NCBI GenBank assembly: GCA_024643345.1
Contig: JAHENB010000010.1
Span: forward strand, 37,858 to 99,478
Direction of reading: 5' to 3'
Origin: Maribacter sp.
GTDB lineage: Bacteria; Bacteroidota; Bacteroidia; Flavobacteriales; Flavobacteriaceae
DNA length: 61,621 nucleotides
Shown: positions 8,229 through 18,337 of the stretch, piece after piece
Layout: each line of letters begins with the position of its first letter
How positions within the stretch are numbered: position 1 is the stretch's first letter
Position numbers and translations under genes: made by a program
Notes under the pieces: generated by a model
Told to the model about the DNA's origin: nothing
Databases searched by the model: none
What the model saw: only the letters and a program-made list of their open reading frames with translations

Positions 8229-9523
8229 TGAAAAAAGTATTCAACCCATCAAGAAAAGATTGGTGCGATTTGTTAAAACGACCTACCCAAAGCATGGACG
8301 AATTGGAAGCTATCGTGGAAACAGTTTTTCGAGAGGTGCAAGATACCGGCGATAAGGCGTTACAACGATATACCCAAAAATTCGATGGCGTTACATTAAA
8401 TGATTTCAGGGTACCCGTTTCGGCATTGGAAGAAGCGAATAATTCTGTAGCCGAACCGTTGCAAAGGGCCATTCTCTTGGCCAAAAAAAATATTGAAACC
8501 TTTCATGCTGCCCAAAAGACTGACCGGGTTGCATTGGAGACTATGGAAGGGGTGCGATGTTGGCAAGAAAAACGTCCTATCCAGAAAGTTGGACTTTACA
8601 TTCCCGGGGGGACCGCGCCATTATTCTCAACCATTTTAATGTTGGCCATTCCAGCCAAAATTGCCGGTTGCCAAGAAATTGTTCTTTGTACACCCCCCGA
8701 TAAAGAGGGCAATATTAATCCGGCCATTCTCTTTACCGCAGCCTTATGCGGGGTGACCCAAATCTATAGGTTGGGCGGTATTCAGGCCATCGCGGGGATG
8801 ACCTTTGGTTCGGCAACTATTCCAAAAGTCTACAAAATATTTGGACCTGGCAACCAGTACGTCACCGTGGCCAAACAAATCGCTACCAAATATGGTGTCG
8901 CCATTGACATGCCTGCAGGTCCCAGTGAATTATTGGTGGTTGCTGATGATACGGCCAATGCAGCTTATGTGGCCTCCGATCTTTTAAGCCAGGCCGAACA
9001 TGGGGCAGACAGTCAGGTTATCTTGGTTTCCACCTCGAAACAACTCATCAAAACGGTGGAAAAGGAGATCGAATCACAGATAAAGGTACTGCCGCGAAGG
9101 GAAATCGCTCAGAAGGCGATCGACAACAGTAAATTAATTTACATGGAAAACGATGAAGATGCCATCGATCTAATCAATGAATATGGTCCGGAACATTACA
9201 TCGTATGTGTAAGCAACGAGGATTTTTACCTGAAAAACGCCCAGAACGCTGGCTCGGTCTTCATCGGAAATTATACCCCCGAAAGTGCAGGGGATTATGC
9301 CTCTGGGACCAACCATACCTTGCCCACAAATGGCTATGCAAAACAATATAGCGGCGTAAATTTGGACAGTTTTACAAAAAGCATGACTTTCCAAAAAATT
9401 AGTAAAAATGGAATGTTGAAAATAGGAACTGCCATTGAGATCATGGCGGAAGCAGAAGGTCTACAGGCGCACAAAAATGCCGTAACCCTGCGACTTAAAG
9501 ATATTAAAAATGAAAGGCTTTAA
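8228..9523 (+). CDS. hisD: Histidinol dehydrogenase
   Basis: Zn-dependent NAD enzyme that oxidises L-histidinol to L-histidine in two steps (last steps of the pathway). The 431-aa protein carries VGLYIPGGTAPLFST, FGPGNQYVTVAKQ, DMPAGPSELLV, the SQAEHGADSQ metal-ligand stretch and GDYASGTNHTLPTNG near the C-terminus. The ATG at 8228, overlapping the hisG stop, is preferred over an in-frame TTG at 8201 that would place nine extra residues inside hisG. The gene overlaps hisC by 14 bp. Confidence 0.97.
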   Translation: MKKVFNPSRKDWCDLLKRPTQSMDELEAIVETVFREVQDTGDKALQRYTQKFDGVTLNDFRVPVSALEEANNSVAEPLQRAILLAKKNIETFHAAQKTDRVALETMEGVRCWQEKRPIQKVGLYIPGGTAPLFSTILMLAIPAKIAGCQEIVLCTPPDKEGNINPAILFTAALCGVTQIYRLGGIQAIAGMTFGSATIPKVYKIFGPGNQYVTVAKQIATKYGVAIDMPAGPSELLVVADDTANAAYVASDLLSQAEHGADSQVILVSTSKQLIKTVEKEIESQIKVLPRREIAQKAIDNSKLIYMENDEDAIDLINEYGPEHYIVCVSNEDFYLKNAQNAGSVFIGNYTPESAGDYASGTNHTLPTNGYAKQYSGVNLDSFTKSMTFQKISKNGMLKIGTAIEIMAEAEGLQAHKNAVTLRLKDIKNERL

Positions 9524-10562
9524 CATCGACTTGATTGTACGTGAAAATGTCAAAGGTTTAAAACCTTATGCATCGGCACGAGATGAATATGTGGCCAATG
9601 GGACCGAAATGGTGTTTTTGGATGCCAACGAAAATCCATTTGACAATGGAGTGAACCGTTATCCCGATCCCCAACAACGCGGTTTGAAATCGATTTTGGC
9701 CTCGAGATTCGGAATCGATACCGATCATATGCTTTTGGGCAATGGCAGCGATGAAGTATTGGATCTACTGTTTCGAGCCTTTTGTGAACCCAGGATAGAC
9801 AATGTGATTACATTGCCACCTACCTATGGGATGTACCAGGTATTGGCGGGTATTAATAATATAGAGAACAGGGAGGTGTTGTTACGTAATGATTTCCAGC
9901 CCGATGTAGATCTAATTTTAAAAACAATTGATAGTCATACCAAAATCATATTTATCTGTTCTCCCAATAACCCTACGGCGAACAGTTTTGACGCCAAAAA
10001 GCTCGAATCGCTATTGGAAAAATTCAATGGTCTGGTGGTCATCGATGAGGCCTATATTGATTTTTCGGCCAATGAAAGCTGGGTTTTAAGGCTGGCAAAT
10101 TTTCCGAACCTGGTCGTTACCCAGACCTTATCCAAAGCCTATGGGATGGCCGGGATCCGATTGGGTATTTGTATGGCTTCCCCTGAGATAATTAAGGTGC
10201 TCAATAAAATTAAGCCGCCCTATAACGTAAATGAACTTACCCAACAACGTGCTTTGGATCGCATTGCCAAAACGGATTTGATCAAAGCTGAAGTGGCGGA
10301 ATTGCTGCGACAACGTTCTATTTTAGAATCTGTATTACGGCAATTGCCTTTTGTTAAACATACGTATCCTTCCGATTCTAACTTCATTTTGGTCAAGGTT
10401 GATGACGCCGAAAAGCGTTATGAACAACTATTGCTTCGGGGTATCGTGGTGAGAAATCGATCTTCCCAGCCCCTTTGTGAGAATACACTGCGATTTACGG
10501 TGGGTACTCCTAGTGAAAATCTAAAATTGATAGTAGTTTTAAAATCCTTAGCAAATGAATAG
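9510..10562 (+). CDS. hisC: Histidinol-phosphate aminotransferase
   Basis: PLP enzyme converting imidazole-acetol phosphate and glutamate to histidinol phosphate. The 350-aa class I/II aminotransferase has [10 protein letters not shown] (substrate loop), [34 protein letters not shown] and the PLP-lysine motif [10 protein letters not shown] with Lys209. The start lies 14 bp inside the end of hisD and the stop overlaps hisB by 8 bp, typical of this tightly packed operon. Confidence 0.96.
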   Translation: MKGFNIDLIVRENVKGLKPYASARDEYVANGTEMVFLDANENPFDNGVNRYPDPQQRGLKSILASRFGIDTDHMLLGNGSDEVLDLLFRAFCEPRIDNVITLPPTYGMYQVLAGINNIENREVLLRNDFQPDVDLILKTIDSHTKIIFICSPNNPTANSFDAKKLESLLEKFNGLVVIDEAYIDFSANESWVLRLANFPNLVVTQTLSKAYGMAGIRLGICMASPEIIKVLNKIKPPYNVNELTQQRALDRIAKTDLIKAEVAELLRQRSILESVLRQLPFVKHTYPSDSNFILVKVDDAEKRYEQLLLRGIVVRNRSSQPLCENTLRFTVGTPSENLKLIVVLKSLANE

Positions 10563-11706
10563 CATAAAAGATAAAAAACAGGTCTTGTTCATCGATCGTG
10601 ACGGCACTATGGTCAGGGAACCTCTCGATGAGCAAGTAGATGCGTTCGAAAAAATAGATTTTTATCCAAAGGTGCTCACCTATTTGGGGAAAATCGCAGC
10701 GGAACTCGATTATGAATTGGTAATGGTTACCAATCAGGATGGTTTGGGAACGGCTTCGCTGCCCGAAGAGACATTCTGGCCAGTTCATGAATTTATCCTA
10801 AAGGTATTTGAGAGCGAAGGGGTGGTTTTCGACAAAGTATGCATTGATCGAACCTTTCCAAATGAAAATGCTCCTACTCGAAAACCAGGAACCGCACTAT
10901 TGACCGAATATTTTTCAACAGCTTATGATATGGAGAATTCATTTGTGATCGGAGATCGGTTGACCGATATGGAACTGGCCAAGAATCTTGGGGCGAAGGG
11001 TATTTTCATTAATGACCATACCCATTTGGGCACCGGGGAGATAACGGTGAAACGCGAAGAACTCGATTCATTTATTGCTCTCGAAAGTAATGATTGGGAA
11101 AAAATATATTCATTTTTAAAATTGAAGGGAAGATCGGCCCAAATTTACCGTAAAACGAATGAGACCGACATCCAGATACAATTGAACCTAGATGGCACCG
11201 GTAAAAGCGAAATTAGCACTGGATTGGCTTTTTTTGATCATATGTTAGACCAACTCGCACGTCATGGTCATATGGACCTGAAAATTAAGGTAGACGGGGA
11301 TTTGGAGGTTGATGAACACCATACCATAGAAGATACCGCAATTGCTTTGGGAGAAGTTTTTCGTCAGGCGCTTGGCGATAAAATGGGCATTGAGCGCTAT
11401 GGCTTTTGTTTGCCCATGGACGATTGCCTGGCCCAAGTAGCGATTGACTTTGGCGGCCGTAATTGGCTGGTTTGGGAAGCGGAATTCAAGCGTGAGATGA
11501 TTGGACAAATCCCCACCGAGATGTTTTACCATTTCTTCAAATCGTTTACCGATGGGGCAAAGGCAAATTTGAATATCAAAGCGGAAGGCACTAACGAACA
11601 CCATAAAATCGAGGCCATTTTTAAGGCCTTTGCGAAATCGATCAAAATGGCGGTCAAGCGCGATGTGGAAAAAATGGTATTGCCCTCAACTAAAGGAATG
11701 TTATGA
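10555..11706 (+). CDS. hisB: Bifunctional histidinol-phosphatase / imidazoleglycerol-phosphate dehydratase
   Basis: A two-domain protein of 383 aa. The N-terminal HAD phosphatase (about 1-165) has FIDRDGT with Asp14 and Asp16 and the later [14 protein letters not shown]. The C-terminal dehydratase (about 190-383) has [16 protein letters not shown] and [15 protein letters not shown], the metal-binding His/Glu repeats of IGPD. It catalyses steps 6 and 8 of the pathway. The start overlaps hisC by 8 bp and the end overlaps hisH by 4 bp (ATGA). Confidence 0.97.
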   Translation: MNSIKDKKQVLFIDRDGTMVREPLDEQVDAFEKIDFYPKVLTYLGKIAAELDYELVMVTNQDGLGTASLPEETFWPVHEFILKVFESEGVVFDKVCIDRTFPNENAPTRKPGTALLTEYFSTAYDMENSFVIGDRLTDMELAKNLGAKGIFINDHTHLGTGEITVKREELDSFIALESNDWEKIYSFLKLKGRSAQIYRKTNETDIQIQLNLDGTGKSEISTGLAFFDHMLDQLARHGHMDLKIKVDGDLEVDEHHTIEDTAIALGEVFRQALGDKMGIERYGFCLPMDDCLAQVAIDFGGRNWLVWEAEFKREMIGQIPTEMFYHFFKSFTDGAKANLNIKAEGTNEHHKIEAIFKAFAKSIKMAVKRDVEKMVLPSTKGML

Positions 11707-12284
11707 ATATCGTGATCATTAATTATGGTGCCGGAAATATCCAAAGTATCAAATTCGCAATAGAACGGCTCGGCTATCAAGCAATTTTAAGCGATAATGA
11801 ACAAGATATCAGTACAGCGGATAAGGTGATTTTCCCAGGTGTAGGCGAGGCAGGAAGTGCTATGGCAAAATTAAGGTCGAGCGGTTTGGAAAAGCTGGTC
11901 CCGCAGCTCCGACAGCCCGTATTGGGTATTTGTCTTGGCATGCAGCTCATGTGCCATTCCTCGGAAGAAGGAAAAACACAGGGATTGGGAATTTTTGATA
12001 CCGAAGTGGTAAAATTTCCGAACCGTGTAAAGGTTCCACAAATTGGATGGAACCAAATTGAAAATCTAAAATCTCCCTTGTTTCAGGGCATACCCGAAAA
12101 GGAACATATTTATCTGGTGCACAGTTTTTATGCCCCTATTTGCAAGGAAACCATAGCGGAATCGGAATATGGCTTGCGGTATAGTGCCGCTTTGGGCAAG
12201 GATAATTTTTTTGGTGTCCAATTCCACCCCGAAAAGAGCAGTGCCGTCGGTTCGCAAATACTTCGTAATTTTTTGGAAATGTGA
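11703..12284 (+). CDS. hisH: Imidazole glycerol phosphate synthase, glutaminase subunit
   Basis: Class I glutamine amidotransferase that supplies ammonia to HisF. At 193 aa it has the normal size. The nucleophile is Cys77 in [10 protein letters not shown], the oxyanion region is PGVGEAG, and the His-Glu of the triad lie in [11 protein letters not shown] near the C-terminus. Its partner hisF lies 1.7 kb downstream, separated by a GNAT gene, hisA and a DinB-like gene; hisH-hisA are usually adjacent. The stop overlaps the next ATG (TGATG). Confidence 0.97.
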   Translation: MNIVIINYGAGNIQSIKFAIERLGYQAILSDNEQDISTADKVIFPGVGEAGSAMAKLRSSGLEKLVPQLRQPVLGICLGMQLMCHSSEEGKTQGLGIFDTEVVKFPNRVKVPQIGWNQIENLKSPLFQGIPEKEHIYLVHSFYAPICKETIAESEYGLRYSAALGKDNFFGVQFHPEKSSAVGSQILRNFLEM

Positions 12285-12706
12285 TGAAAGATCAGTTAAA
12301 AATGAGCTCGGATATATCTAAAATGGACATCGCATTAATCCACGACTACCTGGCAAACGATGCCTATTGGGCGAAAGGCAGAACTCGGGAAGACGTGATA
12401 AAGTCAATGGAAAATTCGATTTGTATCGGCCTGTTCGATCAAAACAAACAGCAATTGGCTTTTGCCAGGATAATAACAGACCATGTTGTGTTTGCATGGC
12501 TTATGGATTTTTTCGTTGTGCCCGCTTTCCGTAATAAGGGTTTGGGGAAAATCTTGTTACAGTATGTTGTAGAAATGCCCGATCTGCAACATGTCAATAG
12601 TATTGGATTGCGCACGAAAGATGCCCAAGGGTTTTATGATAAATTCGGATTTTTAAGCCTCGGGCAACCGGAAACGTGGATGATAAGAAATAAAAAAACC
12701 AAATGA
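12284..12706 (+). CDS. GNAT-family N-acetyltransferase inside the his operon
   Basis: A 140-aa GNAT protein. The acetyl-CoA-binding motif A is visible as [17 protein letters not shown] (R/Q-x-x-G-x-G/A type), with the beta-alpha end [11 protein letters not shown]. The substrate is unknown. The ATG at 12284 overlaps the hisH stop and the stop overlaps hisA by 4 bp, so it is embedded and translationally coupled in the histidine operon. A GTG at 12281 could add one residue. No known histidine step needs an acetyltransferase, so its presence is unexplained. Confidence 0.88.
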   Translation: MKDQLKMSSDISKMDIALIHDYLANDAYWAKGRTREDVIKSMENSICIGLFDQNKQQLAFARIITDHVVFAWLMDFFVVPAFRNKGLGKILLQYVVEMPDLQHVNSIGLRTKDAQGFYDKFGFLSLGQPETWMIRNKKTK

Positions 12707-13491
12707 GAATAATTCCGGCCATCGATATTATAGACGGGAAATGTGTTCGCCTGGAAAAAGGCGATTACACAACCAAGAAAATATATAATGAAAATCCGTT
12801 GGAAGTGGCCAAGGCATTTGAGGCCAATGGTATAAAATACCTCCACCTGGTCGATTTGGACGGTGCGAAATCGAAACATATCGTAAACCATAAGATTTTG
12901 GAATCCATAGCGTCCAAAACAGGACTTTCTATCGATTTTGGCGGCGGACTTAAAACGGAGGAAGACCTGCGAATAGCTTTTGAAAGTGGTGCCAGTCAAA
13001 TAACCGGGGGCAGTATTGCGGTAAAGGATGAACGATTGTTCACAGAATGGATTAGTATATATGGTGCGGAAAAAATTATTCTTGGGGCCGATGCCATAGA
13101 TGAAAAAGTAGCAGTATCTGGATGGCAGGAGGAATCAAAGGAAGCACTTGTTCCCTTTATTAAAAAGTACTTGGAACGTGGCGTAAAATATGTTGTTTGT
13201 ACAGATATCAGCAAAGATGGCATGTTGCAAGGTCCTTCATTCGATCTTTACCATAGGATAATCAAAGGGACAAAGGCATTAAAGACAAAAGTAGCTCACA
13301 GTGGCCTAACTGAAGACATGACCTCTTCCCTTCATCTCATTGCCAGTGGGGGCATTGCCACTTTTGAAGACCTCCCACGCTTGGCGGAAATTGGCTGTGA
13401 AGGAGCGATAATAGGAAAAGCGATTTATGAGAATAAGATCAGTTTGAAACAGTTGCAACATTTTATCCAAGAACATGAAAGTGAAGCGTGA
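12703..13491 (+). CDS. hisA: Phosphoribosylformimino-5-aminoimidazole carboxamide ribotide isomerase
   Basis: A (beta/alpha)8 barrel catalysing the Amadori rearrangement of ProFAR to PRFAR. The expected catalytic aspartates are Asp8 (IPAIDIIDG) and Asp130 ([10 protein letters not shown]). Phosphate-binding glycine loops are DFGGGL and IASGGIA. At 262 aa it is slightly longer than the usual 240-245, due to an insertion around 190-205 ([19 protein letters not shown]). It overlaps the following DinB-like gene by 17 bp. Confidence 0.96.
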   Translation: MRIIPAIDIIDGKCVRLEKGDYTTKKIYNENPLEVAKAFEANGIKYLHLVDLDGAKSKHIVNHKILESIASKTGLSIDFGGGLKTEEDLRIAFESGASQITGGSIAVKDERLFTEWISIYGAEKIILGADAIDEKVAVSGWQEESKEALVPFIKKYLERGVKYVVCTDISKDGMLQGPSFDLYHRIIKGTKALKTKVAHSGLTEDMTSSLHLIASGGIATFEDLPRLAEIGCEGAIIGKAIYENKISLKQLQHFIQEHESEA

Positions 13492-13996
13492 TTTAGTCAT
13501 CAAAGAATTTATTGAACAATCGATTTTCAGACTTAACGAAAGCATGGGTATGATACGTATCTGTGTAGCTGAATTGAGCCAGGAGGAGCTTTGGAAGAAA
13601 CCCAATGAATCCTTGAACAGCGTGGCCAATTTATTGTTGCACCTCAATGGAAACATCACCCAATATGCCATTTCGTCCTTGGGGGAAACCGAGGATATTC
13701 GGGAGCGGGATTTGGAATTTTCGACCACTGGCCCATTCGATGTGATGGTATTGTTGGAAACGTTGGGAGCTACAATGCTGAAAGCGAAAACCATAATCGA
13801 AAACACCACAACTGAACAATTGTTGAAGAAACGCAAGGTTCAAGGATTCGACTTATCTGGAATTGGCATCATTGTACATGTGGTAGAGCATCTGTCGTAC
13901 CATACCGGGCAAATCGCTTTTTGGGTTAAACAGTTAAAAAACAAAGATTTAAGACTTTATGGAGACATAGATCTTTCTATTAAAAACCAAGATTGA
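13475..13996 (+). CDS. DinB/DUF1572-like protein inside the his operon
   Basis: A 173-aa four-helix protein of the DinB/YfiT-like metalloenzyme superfamily. The three metal-ligand histidines expected for the fold are visible: His56 (NLLLHLNGN) and His139/His143 ([10 protein letters not shown]). Members include thiol transferases and many uncharacterised proteins; no specific activity can be assigned. The start lies 17 bp inside hisA and the stop is 1 bp before hisF, so it is expressed with the operon. Its role in histidine synthesis, if any, is unknown. Confidence 0.85.
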   Translation: MKVKRDLVIKEFIEQSIFRLNESMGMIRICVAELSQEELWKKPNESLNSVANLLLHLNGNITQYAISSLGETEDIRERDLEFSTTGPFDVMVLLETLGATMLKAKTIIENTTTEQLLKKRKVQGFDLSGIGIIVHVVEHLSYHTGQIAFWVKQLKNKDLRLYGDIDLSIKNQD

Positions 13997-13997
13997 T

Positions 13998-14753
13998 ATG
14001 CTCACAAAACGAATCATTCCTTGTCTCGACATCAAAAATGGACGAACTGTGAAGGGGATCAATTTTTTGGATTTGCGCGATGCGGGCGACCCGGTGGAAC
14101 TTGCACAGCGTTACGCAGGCGCCGGTGCCGATGAATTGGTTTTCCTCGACATCTCGGCGACCGAAGAAAGGCGCAAAACATTGGCCGATCTGGTTTACCA
14201 TGTGGCAGAAAAAGTAAACATTCCCTTTACGGTTGGGGGCGGAATTTCTTCTGTGGAGGATGTTGATATTTTGCTTCATAATGGGGCCGACAAAGTTTCG
14301 ATCAATTCCGCTGCGGTCAAAAATCCTCGATTGATCAATGACTTGGTCGCCAAATTCGGATCACAGTGCATCGTTGTGGCCATTGATGCCAAGATGATAC
14401 ATGGCGAATGGAAAGTACATTTGGTCGGAGGGAAGGTACCCACTGAGCTCGATTTGTTCAAGTGGGCCAAAGAAGTCGAATCCCGGGGGGCAGGTGAAAT
14501 ACTTTTCACCTCAATGGATCATGACGGCACAAAAAATGGTTTTGCCAATGATGCTTTGGCAAGACTCTCAACCGAATTGAACATCCCGATCATTGCATCC
14601 GGGGGAGCAGGCAATAGCCATCATTTTGTGGAAACCTTCATAAAAGGAAAGGCCGATGCCGCCTTGGCGGCAAGTGTATTTCATTTTAAGGAAATAGAGA
14701 TTAACGATTTAAAAAAAGAGCTGCGCGCTAATGGCATTCCGGTACGATTATAG
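13998..14753 (+). CDS. hisF: Imidazole glycerol phosphate synthase, cyclase subunit
   Basis: A (beta/alpha)8 barrel that uses ammonia from HisH to convert PRFAR to IGP and AICAR. The 251-aa protein has the catalytic aspartates Asp11 (PCLDIKNGR) and Asp130 (VVAIDAK), and phosphate loops TVGGGISS and [18 protein letters not shown] is the typical HisF segment near the synthase active site. It follows the DinB-like gene by 1 bp. Confidence 0.97.
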   Translation: MLTKRIIPCLDIKNGRTVKGINFLDLRDAGDPVELAQRYAGAGADELVFLDISATEERRKTLADLVYHVAEKVNIPFTVGGGISSVEDVDILLHNGADKVSINSAAVKNPRLINDLVAKFGSQCIVVAIDAKMIHGEWKVHLVGGKVPTELDLFKWAKEVESRGAGEILFTSMDHDGTKNGFANDALARLSTELNIPIIASGGAGNSHHFVETFIKGKADAALAASVFHFKEIEINDLKKELRANGIPVRL

Positions 14754-14835
14754 GTGCCTGCCAAAGGAAATCACCGGGGAAGGCGGTATTTCAAGCTGTC
14801 GGTAAAATGTCGTACTATTATTAAAAGCTATACAA

Positions 14836-15465
14836 ATGAAATTAGACTTCAAGAAAAACAACGATGGCCTTTTGCCGGCCATCATACAAGATGCCCAGAC
14901 CAAAAACGTCTTGATGCTGGGTTATATGAACCAGGAAGCGCTAACAACCACCCAAGAAACTAAGAAGGTGACCTTTTACAGCCGAACTAAGGGAAGGTTG
15001 TGGACCAAAGGAGAGGAGAGCGGTAATTTTTTGAGACTGGTTGACATTAAATCGGACTGTGATCAAGACACATTGCTGATTACGGCCGTTCCCGACGGAC
15101 CTACCTGCCATAAGGGCAGCGATACCTGCTGGGATTCCAAAAACAAGCAAGAATATGGGTTTTTGACCAACTTGGAACAAACCATTGCAGACCGAAAGAA
15201 AAGGGTTGAAAATGGTGCTATCACGGAGGGTAAACCGAGTTACGTGGGTTCCCTTTTCAGGGAAGGCCTAAATAAGATAGCTCAAAAAGTAGGGGAGGAA
15301 GCGGTAGAGGTCATTATTGAGGCAAAAGATGACAATGATGATCTGTTCCTCAATGAAAGTGCAGATTTGCTATTTCATTATTTGATATTACTGCAGGCTA
15401 AGGGTTTCGCGCTCGATGATGTGGTTATGCTTTTAAAAAGTAGACAAAAAGAAAAGTCCTCCTAG
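14836..15465 (+). CDS. hisI: Bifunctional phosphoribosyl-AMP cyclohydrolase / phosphoribosyl-ATP pyrophosphatase
   Basis: HisIE fusion of 209 aa catalysing steps 2 and 3 of the pathway. The N-terminal cyclohydrolase (about 1-105) has MLGYMNQEAL, SRTKGRLWTKGEESGN and the metal-binding DCDQDTLL and CHKGSDTCW. The C-terminal pyrophosphatase (about 115-205) has SYVGSLFREGLNKIAQKVGEEAVE with the MazG-like acidic helices. The ATG lies 82 bp after hisF. It is the last his gene; with it all ten reactions of the pathway are encoded in this block. Confidence 0.96.
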   Translation: MKLDFKKNNDGLLPAIIQDAQTKNVLMLGYMNQEALTTTQETKKVTFYSRTKGRLWTKGEESGNFLRLVDIKSDCDQDTLLITAVPDGPTCHKGSDTCWDSKNKQEYGFLTNLEQTIADRKKRVENGAITEGKPSYVGSLFREGLNKIAQKVGEEAVEVIIEAKDDNDDLFLNESADLLFHYLILLQAKGFALDDVVMLLKSRQKEKSS

Positions 15466-15560
15466 TTACCCATTTTAAACGTCCTGCCGCAAGTGGCGCA
15501 AAACAGTTAAGATTTCATTAAAACAAGCCCATTGAAAATGAAATATGTTAATTTTATAGT

Positions 15561-16721
15561 ATGGCTATGAACTTAAGAAAAGGGTTTCGGTTCGCCCCCT
15601 ACGAGGCGCCGGAAATGACTCCTTTTGAGAAACTTTTCGATATTTTTCAGGAACTCATTACCCATACCTCCGGTGATGTGGAGGAAGCTTTGGATTGGCT
15701 TCGAGAATTGGATAAGGAATATGAACTGACCGATGAGAAATATACCATCGATGACTTTATAGAGGATTTGAAAGCAAAAGGCTTTATTCGGGAGGAATTC
15801 GAAGAAAGTGGTGAAGCTAGCGAAGGTGACGAAGGAGAAAAGGATGATGGTGGCGGTACCCTGTCGATTACAGCAAAGATGGAACGCATTATCAGGCAAC
15901 GGGCACTCGACCAGATTTTTGGAAAACTGAAACGCAGCGGCAGTGGCAACCATAAAACCGGAAAATCAGGGCAAGGTGACGAACATACGGGAGATCTAAG
16001 GGAGTATCGTTATGGCGACGGATTGGAACATATTTCAATGACCGAAAGCCTAAAGAACGCACAGGTAAACCATGGCATTGGGAATTTTTCGTTGAGCGAG
16101 GAAGACCTGGTGGTTGAAGATACCCAGTATAAAGCACAAATGAGTACGGTGCTCATGATCGATATAAGCCATAGCATGATTTTATATGGCGAAGATCGAA
16201 TTACCCCGGCCAAAAAGGTGGCCATGGCCCTAGCCGAACTCATCACAACAAGATATCCCAAGGATACCTTGGACATCCTCGTATTTGGCAACGATGCCTG
16301 GCCAATACCGATCAAAGATTTACCCTATCTGAAGGTGGGGCCCTACCATACCAATACGGTTGCGGGCCTCCAACTTGCCATGGATATGTTGAGAAGAAAG
16401 CGAAATACCAATAAACAAATTTTTATGATTACCGACGGAAAACCTAGTTGTTTAAGGCTTCCTGATGGAAATTATTATAAGAACAGTGTGGGCCTCGATG
16501 ATTATATTGTTGAAAAATGTTACAATATGGCGCGGCAGGCCAGAAAGTTGCATATTCCGATTACAACCTTCATGATTGCCCAAGACCCCTACCTTATGCA
16601 ATTTATTCGCCATTTTACGGAGGCAAACAAAGGGAAGGCCTTTTTTACTGGCCTTAAAGGCTTAGGGGAAATGATTTTCGAAGATTATGAGGCCAATAGG
16701 AAAAAGCGATTGAAGGGATAG
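15561..16721 (+). CDS. VWA domain protein paired with MoxR-like ATPase
   Basis: A 386-aa soluble protein with an acidic low-complexity linker (about 80-100, rich in Glu, Gly and Asp) and a C-terminal VWA domain whose metal site is DISHS (DxSxS, Asp201-Ser205), with a downstream Thr (HTNTVAGL) and ITDGK. This resembles the D/ViaA/CoxE-type partners of MoxR or Mg-chelatase-like AAA+ ATPases. The AAA+ gene follows after 96 bp on the same strand, so the pair likely forms an ATPase-cochaperone complex. Its client is unknown. It starts 95 bp after the his operon and may be read from it. Confidence 0.85.
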   Translation: MAMNLRKGFRFAPYEAPEMTPFEKLFDIFQELITHTSGDVEEALDWLRELDKEYELTDEKYTIDDFIEDLKAKGFIREEFEESGEASEGDEGEKDDGGGTLSITAKMERIIRQRALDQIFGKLKRSGSGNHKTGKSGQGDEHTGDLREYRYGDGLEHISMTESLKNAQVNHGIGNFSLSEEDLVVEDTQYKAQMSTVLMIDISHSMILYGEDRITPAKKVAMALAELITTRYPKDTLDILVFGNDAWPIPIKDLPYLKVGPYHTNTVAGLQLAMDMLRRKRNTNKQIFMITDGKPSCLRLPDGNYYKNSVGLDDYIVEKCYNMARQARKLHIPITTFMIAQDPYLMQFIRHFTEANKGKAFFTGLKGLGEMIFEDYEANRKKRLKG

Positions 16722-16817
16722 AAAAAGCCATTAGAAGAAAAATTGTGTGCATTTGGTCGTGGTTTTTTATGAAGAACGATTCCATGACCCAGGCTCAAAT
16801 AAATAAAAACAGTAAAA

Positions 16818-18281
16818 TTGGAACATCAAAAAATAAAGACGCTGGGGGAACTTAAAAAAGCCGGCTACAAGAATAAGACCATAAAAGACGAACTTCGCGA
16901 TAACCTGCGGGAAAAGATCCAAAAAGGATCTGAGACCTTTGTAGGGGTTTGGGGCTATGAGAGTTCGGTGATCCCAGAATTGGAAAGGGCCATACTTTCT
17001 AGGCACAATATCAATTTATTGGGACTAAGGGGACAGGCCAAAACACGTTTGGCAAGATTGATGGTGAATTTGTTGGACGAATGGATACCTGTCGTGGAGG
17101 GTTCGGAAATAAACGATGATCCCTTAAAGCCCATATCGAGGTATTCGCTCGATCTTATTAAGGAAAAAGGCGATGCTACGCCGATATCCTGGTTGCATCG
17201 TCAGGAACGGTTTTATGAAAAATTGGCCACCCCGGATGTCACTGTGGCCGATTTAATAGGGGATGTTGATCCTATTAAGGCGGCCAATCTGAAGCTTTCT
17301 TACGCAGATGATCGTGTGATTCATTTCGGGATGATTCCCCGGGCCAATAGGTGTATTTTCGTAATCAATGAACTTCCCGATCTGCAGGCCAGAATCCAAG
17401 TATCTCTTTTCAATATATTGGAGGAAGGGGATATCCAGATCCGTGGCTTTAAACTCAGATTGCCTTTAGATATACAATTTGTGTTTACGGCCAACCCAGA
17501 AGACTACACCAACAGAGGCAGTATCGTAACACCCTTAAAAGACCGCATCGGTTCGCAAATTTTGACTCATTATCCAGAGGACATTGAAACGGCACGTAAA
17601 ATAACGGCCCAAGAATCACGCTTGGATGAGCGCCAAATAGCGTCGGTATATGTTCCCGACATGGCAAAAGACCTTTTGGAACAGATCAGTTTCGAGGCAA
17701 GAAAAAGTGAATACGTTGATGTTAAGAGCGGGGTAAGTGCGCGGACCAGTATTACCGCCTTTGAAAATTTGCTGAGCACGGCAGAACGCAGGGCATTAAT
17801 GTCTGGCGCCACCAATACCATGGTCCGGTTAAGCGATTTTTTGGGGGTTGTCCCATCCATAACCGGGAAGATCGAACTGGTTTATGAAGGTGAACAAGAA
17901 GGGGCCGATACCGTCGCGGCCATGTTGATAGATGACGCGGTAAAGTCGCTTTTTCCCTTGTATTTTCCGAAGATCAATAAATTGGAAAAGAAAGATGAGG
18001 AAACGCCCTATGATGAATTGTTACATTGGTTTTTTCAAGGGGAGGGCTTTGAACTGCTAGATGATTTTACCGATGAGGAATATAAAAGAACACTGGACAG
18101 TGTTCCAGGATTGCAGCAATTGATCAAGCAGTATCAACCCGATTTCCCCAAGGAGGACACTTATTTTCTAAAGGAAATATTGCTTTGGGGCTTGGTTGCC
18201 CATAAGAAATTGAGTAAACACAGGTTTACCGAAGGCTATCAATTTAAAGACCTTTACGGTAGCTTTATCAGTGGTCTTTAA
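16818..18281 (+). CDS. MoxR/magnesium-chelatase-like AAA+ ATPase
   Basis: A 487-aa AAA+ protein of the Mg-chelatase subunit I/MoxR group. Walker A is GLRGQAKT (69-76); Walker B is FVINE (181-185); the sensor-1 asparagine is in FVFTANPEDYTNRG, followed by the arginine-finger region PLKDRIGSQI. The start is TTG at 16818: an in-frame stop lies 18 bp upstream and no ATG is available, while the N-terminal LGELKKAGYKNKTIKDELR fits the family. It is paired with the upstream VWA protein, as in RavA-ViaA and ChlI-ChlD systems; no porphyrin genes are nearby, so chelatase activity is unlikely. Confidence 0.85.
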   Translation: MEHQKIKTLGELKKAGYKNKTIKDELRDNLREKIQKGSETFVGVWGYESSVIPELERAILSRHNINLLGLRGQAKTRLARLMVNLLDEWIPVVEGSEINDDPLKPISRYSLDLIKEKGDATPISWLHRQERFYEKLATPDVTVADLIGDVDPIKAANLKLSYADDRVIHFGMIPRANRCIFVINELPDLQARIQVSLFNILEEGDIQIRGFKLRLPLDIQFVFTANPEDYTNRGSIVTPLKDRIGSQILTHYPEDIETARKITAQESRLDERQIASVYVPDMAKDLLEQISFEARKSEYVDVKSGVSARTSITAFENLLSTAERRALMSGATNTMVRLSDFLGVVPSITGKIELVYEGEQEGADTVAAMLIDDAVKSLFPLYFPKINKLEKKDEETPYDELLHWFFQGEGFELLDDFTDEEYKRTLDSVPGLQQLIKQYQPDFPKEDTYFLKEILLWGLVAHKKLSKHRFTEGYQFKDLYGSFISGL

Positions 18282-18287
18282 CCTCTT

Positions 18288-18320
18288 AAAAAACCTGACC
18301 ACTTCGGTCAGGTTTTTTTT
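18288..18320. terminator. Terminator between AAA+ gene and convergent membrane protein gene
   Basis: CCTGACC (18294-18300) pairs with GGTCAGG (18306-18312) around the loop ACTTC; flanking A6 and T8 extend the stem and give a U-tract in both directions. It sits between two convergent genes and probably serves both. Confidence 0.88.
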
Positions 18321-18337
18321 GCCATTTTAAGGCTATA

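Noticed and set aside
15561-18281. Magnesium or cobalt chelatase for porphyrin synthesis
   Set aside because: The ATPase and VWA protein resemble ChlI and ChlD domains, but there is no large chelatase subunit or porphyrin gene nearby.
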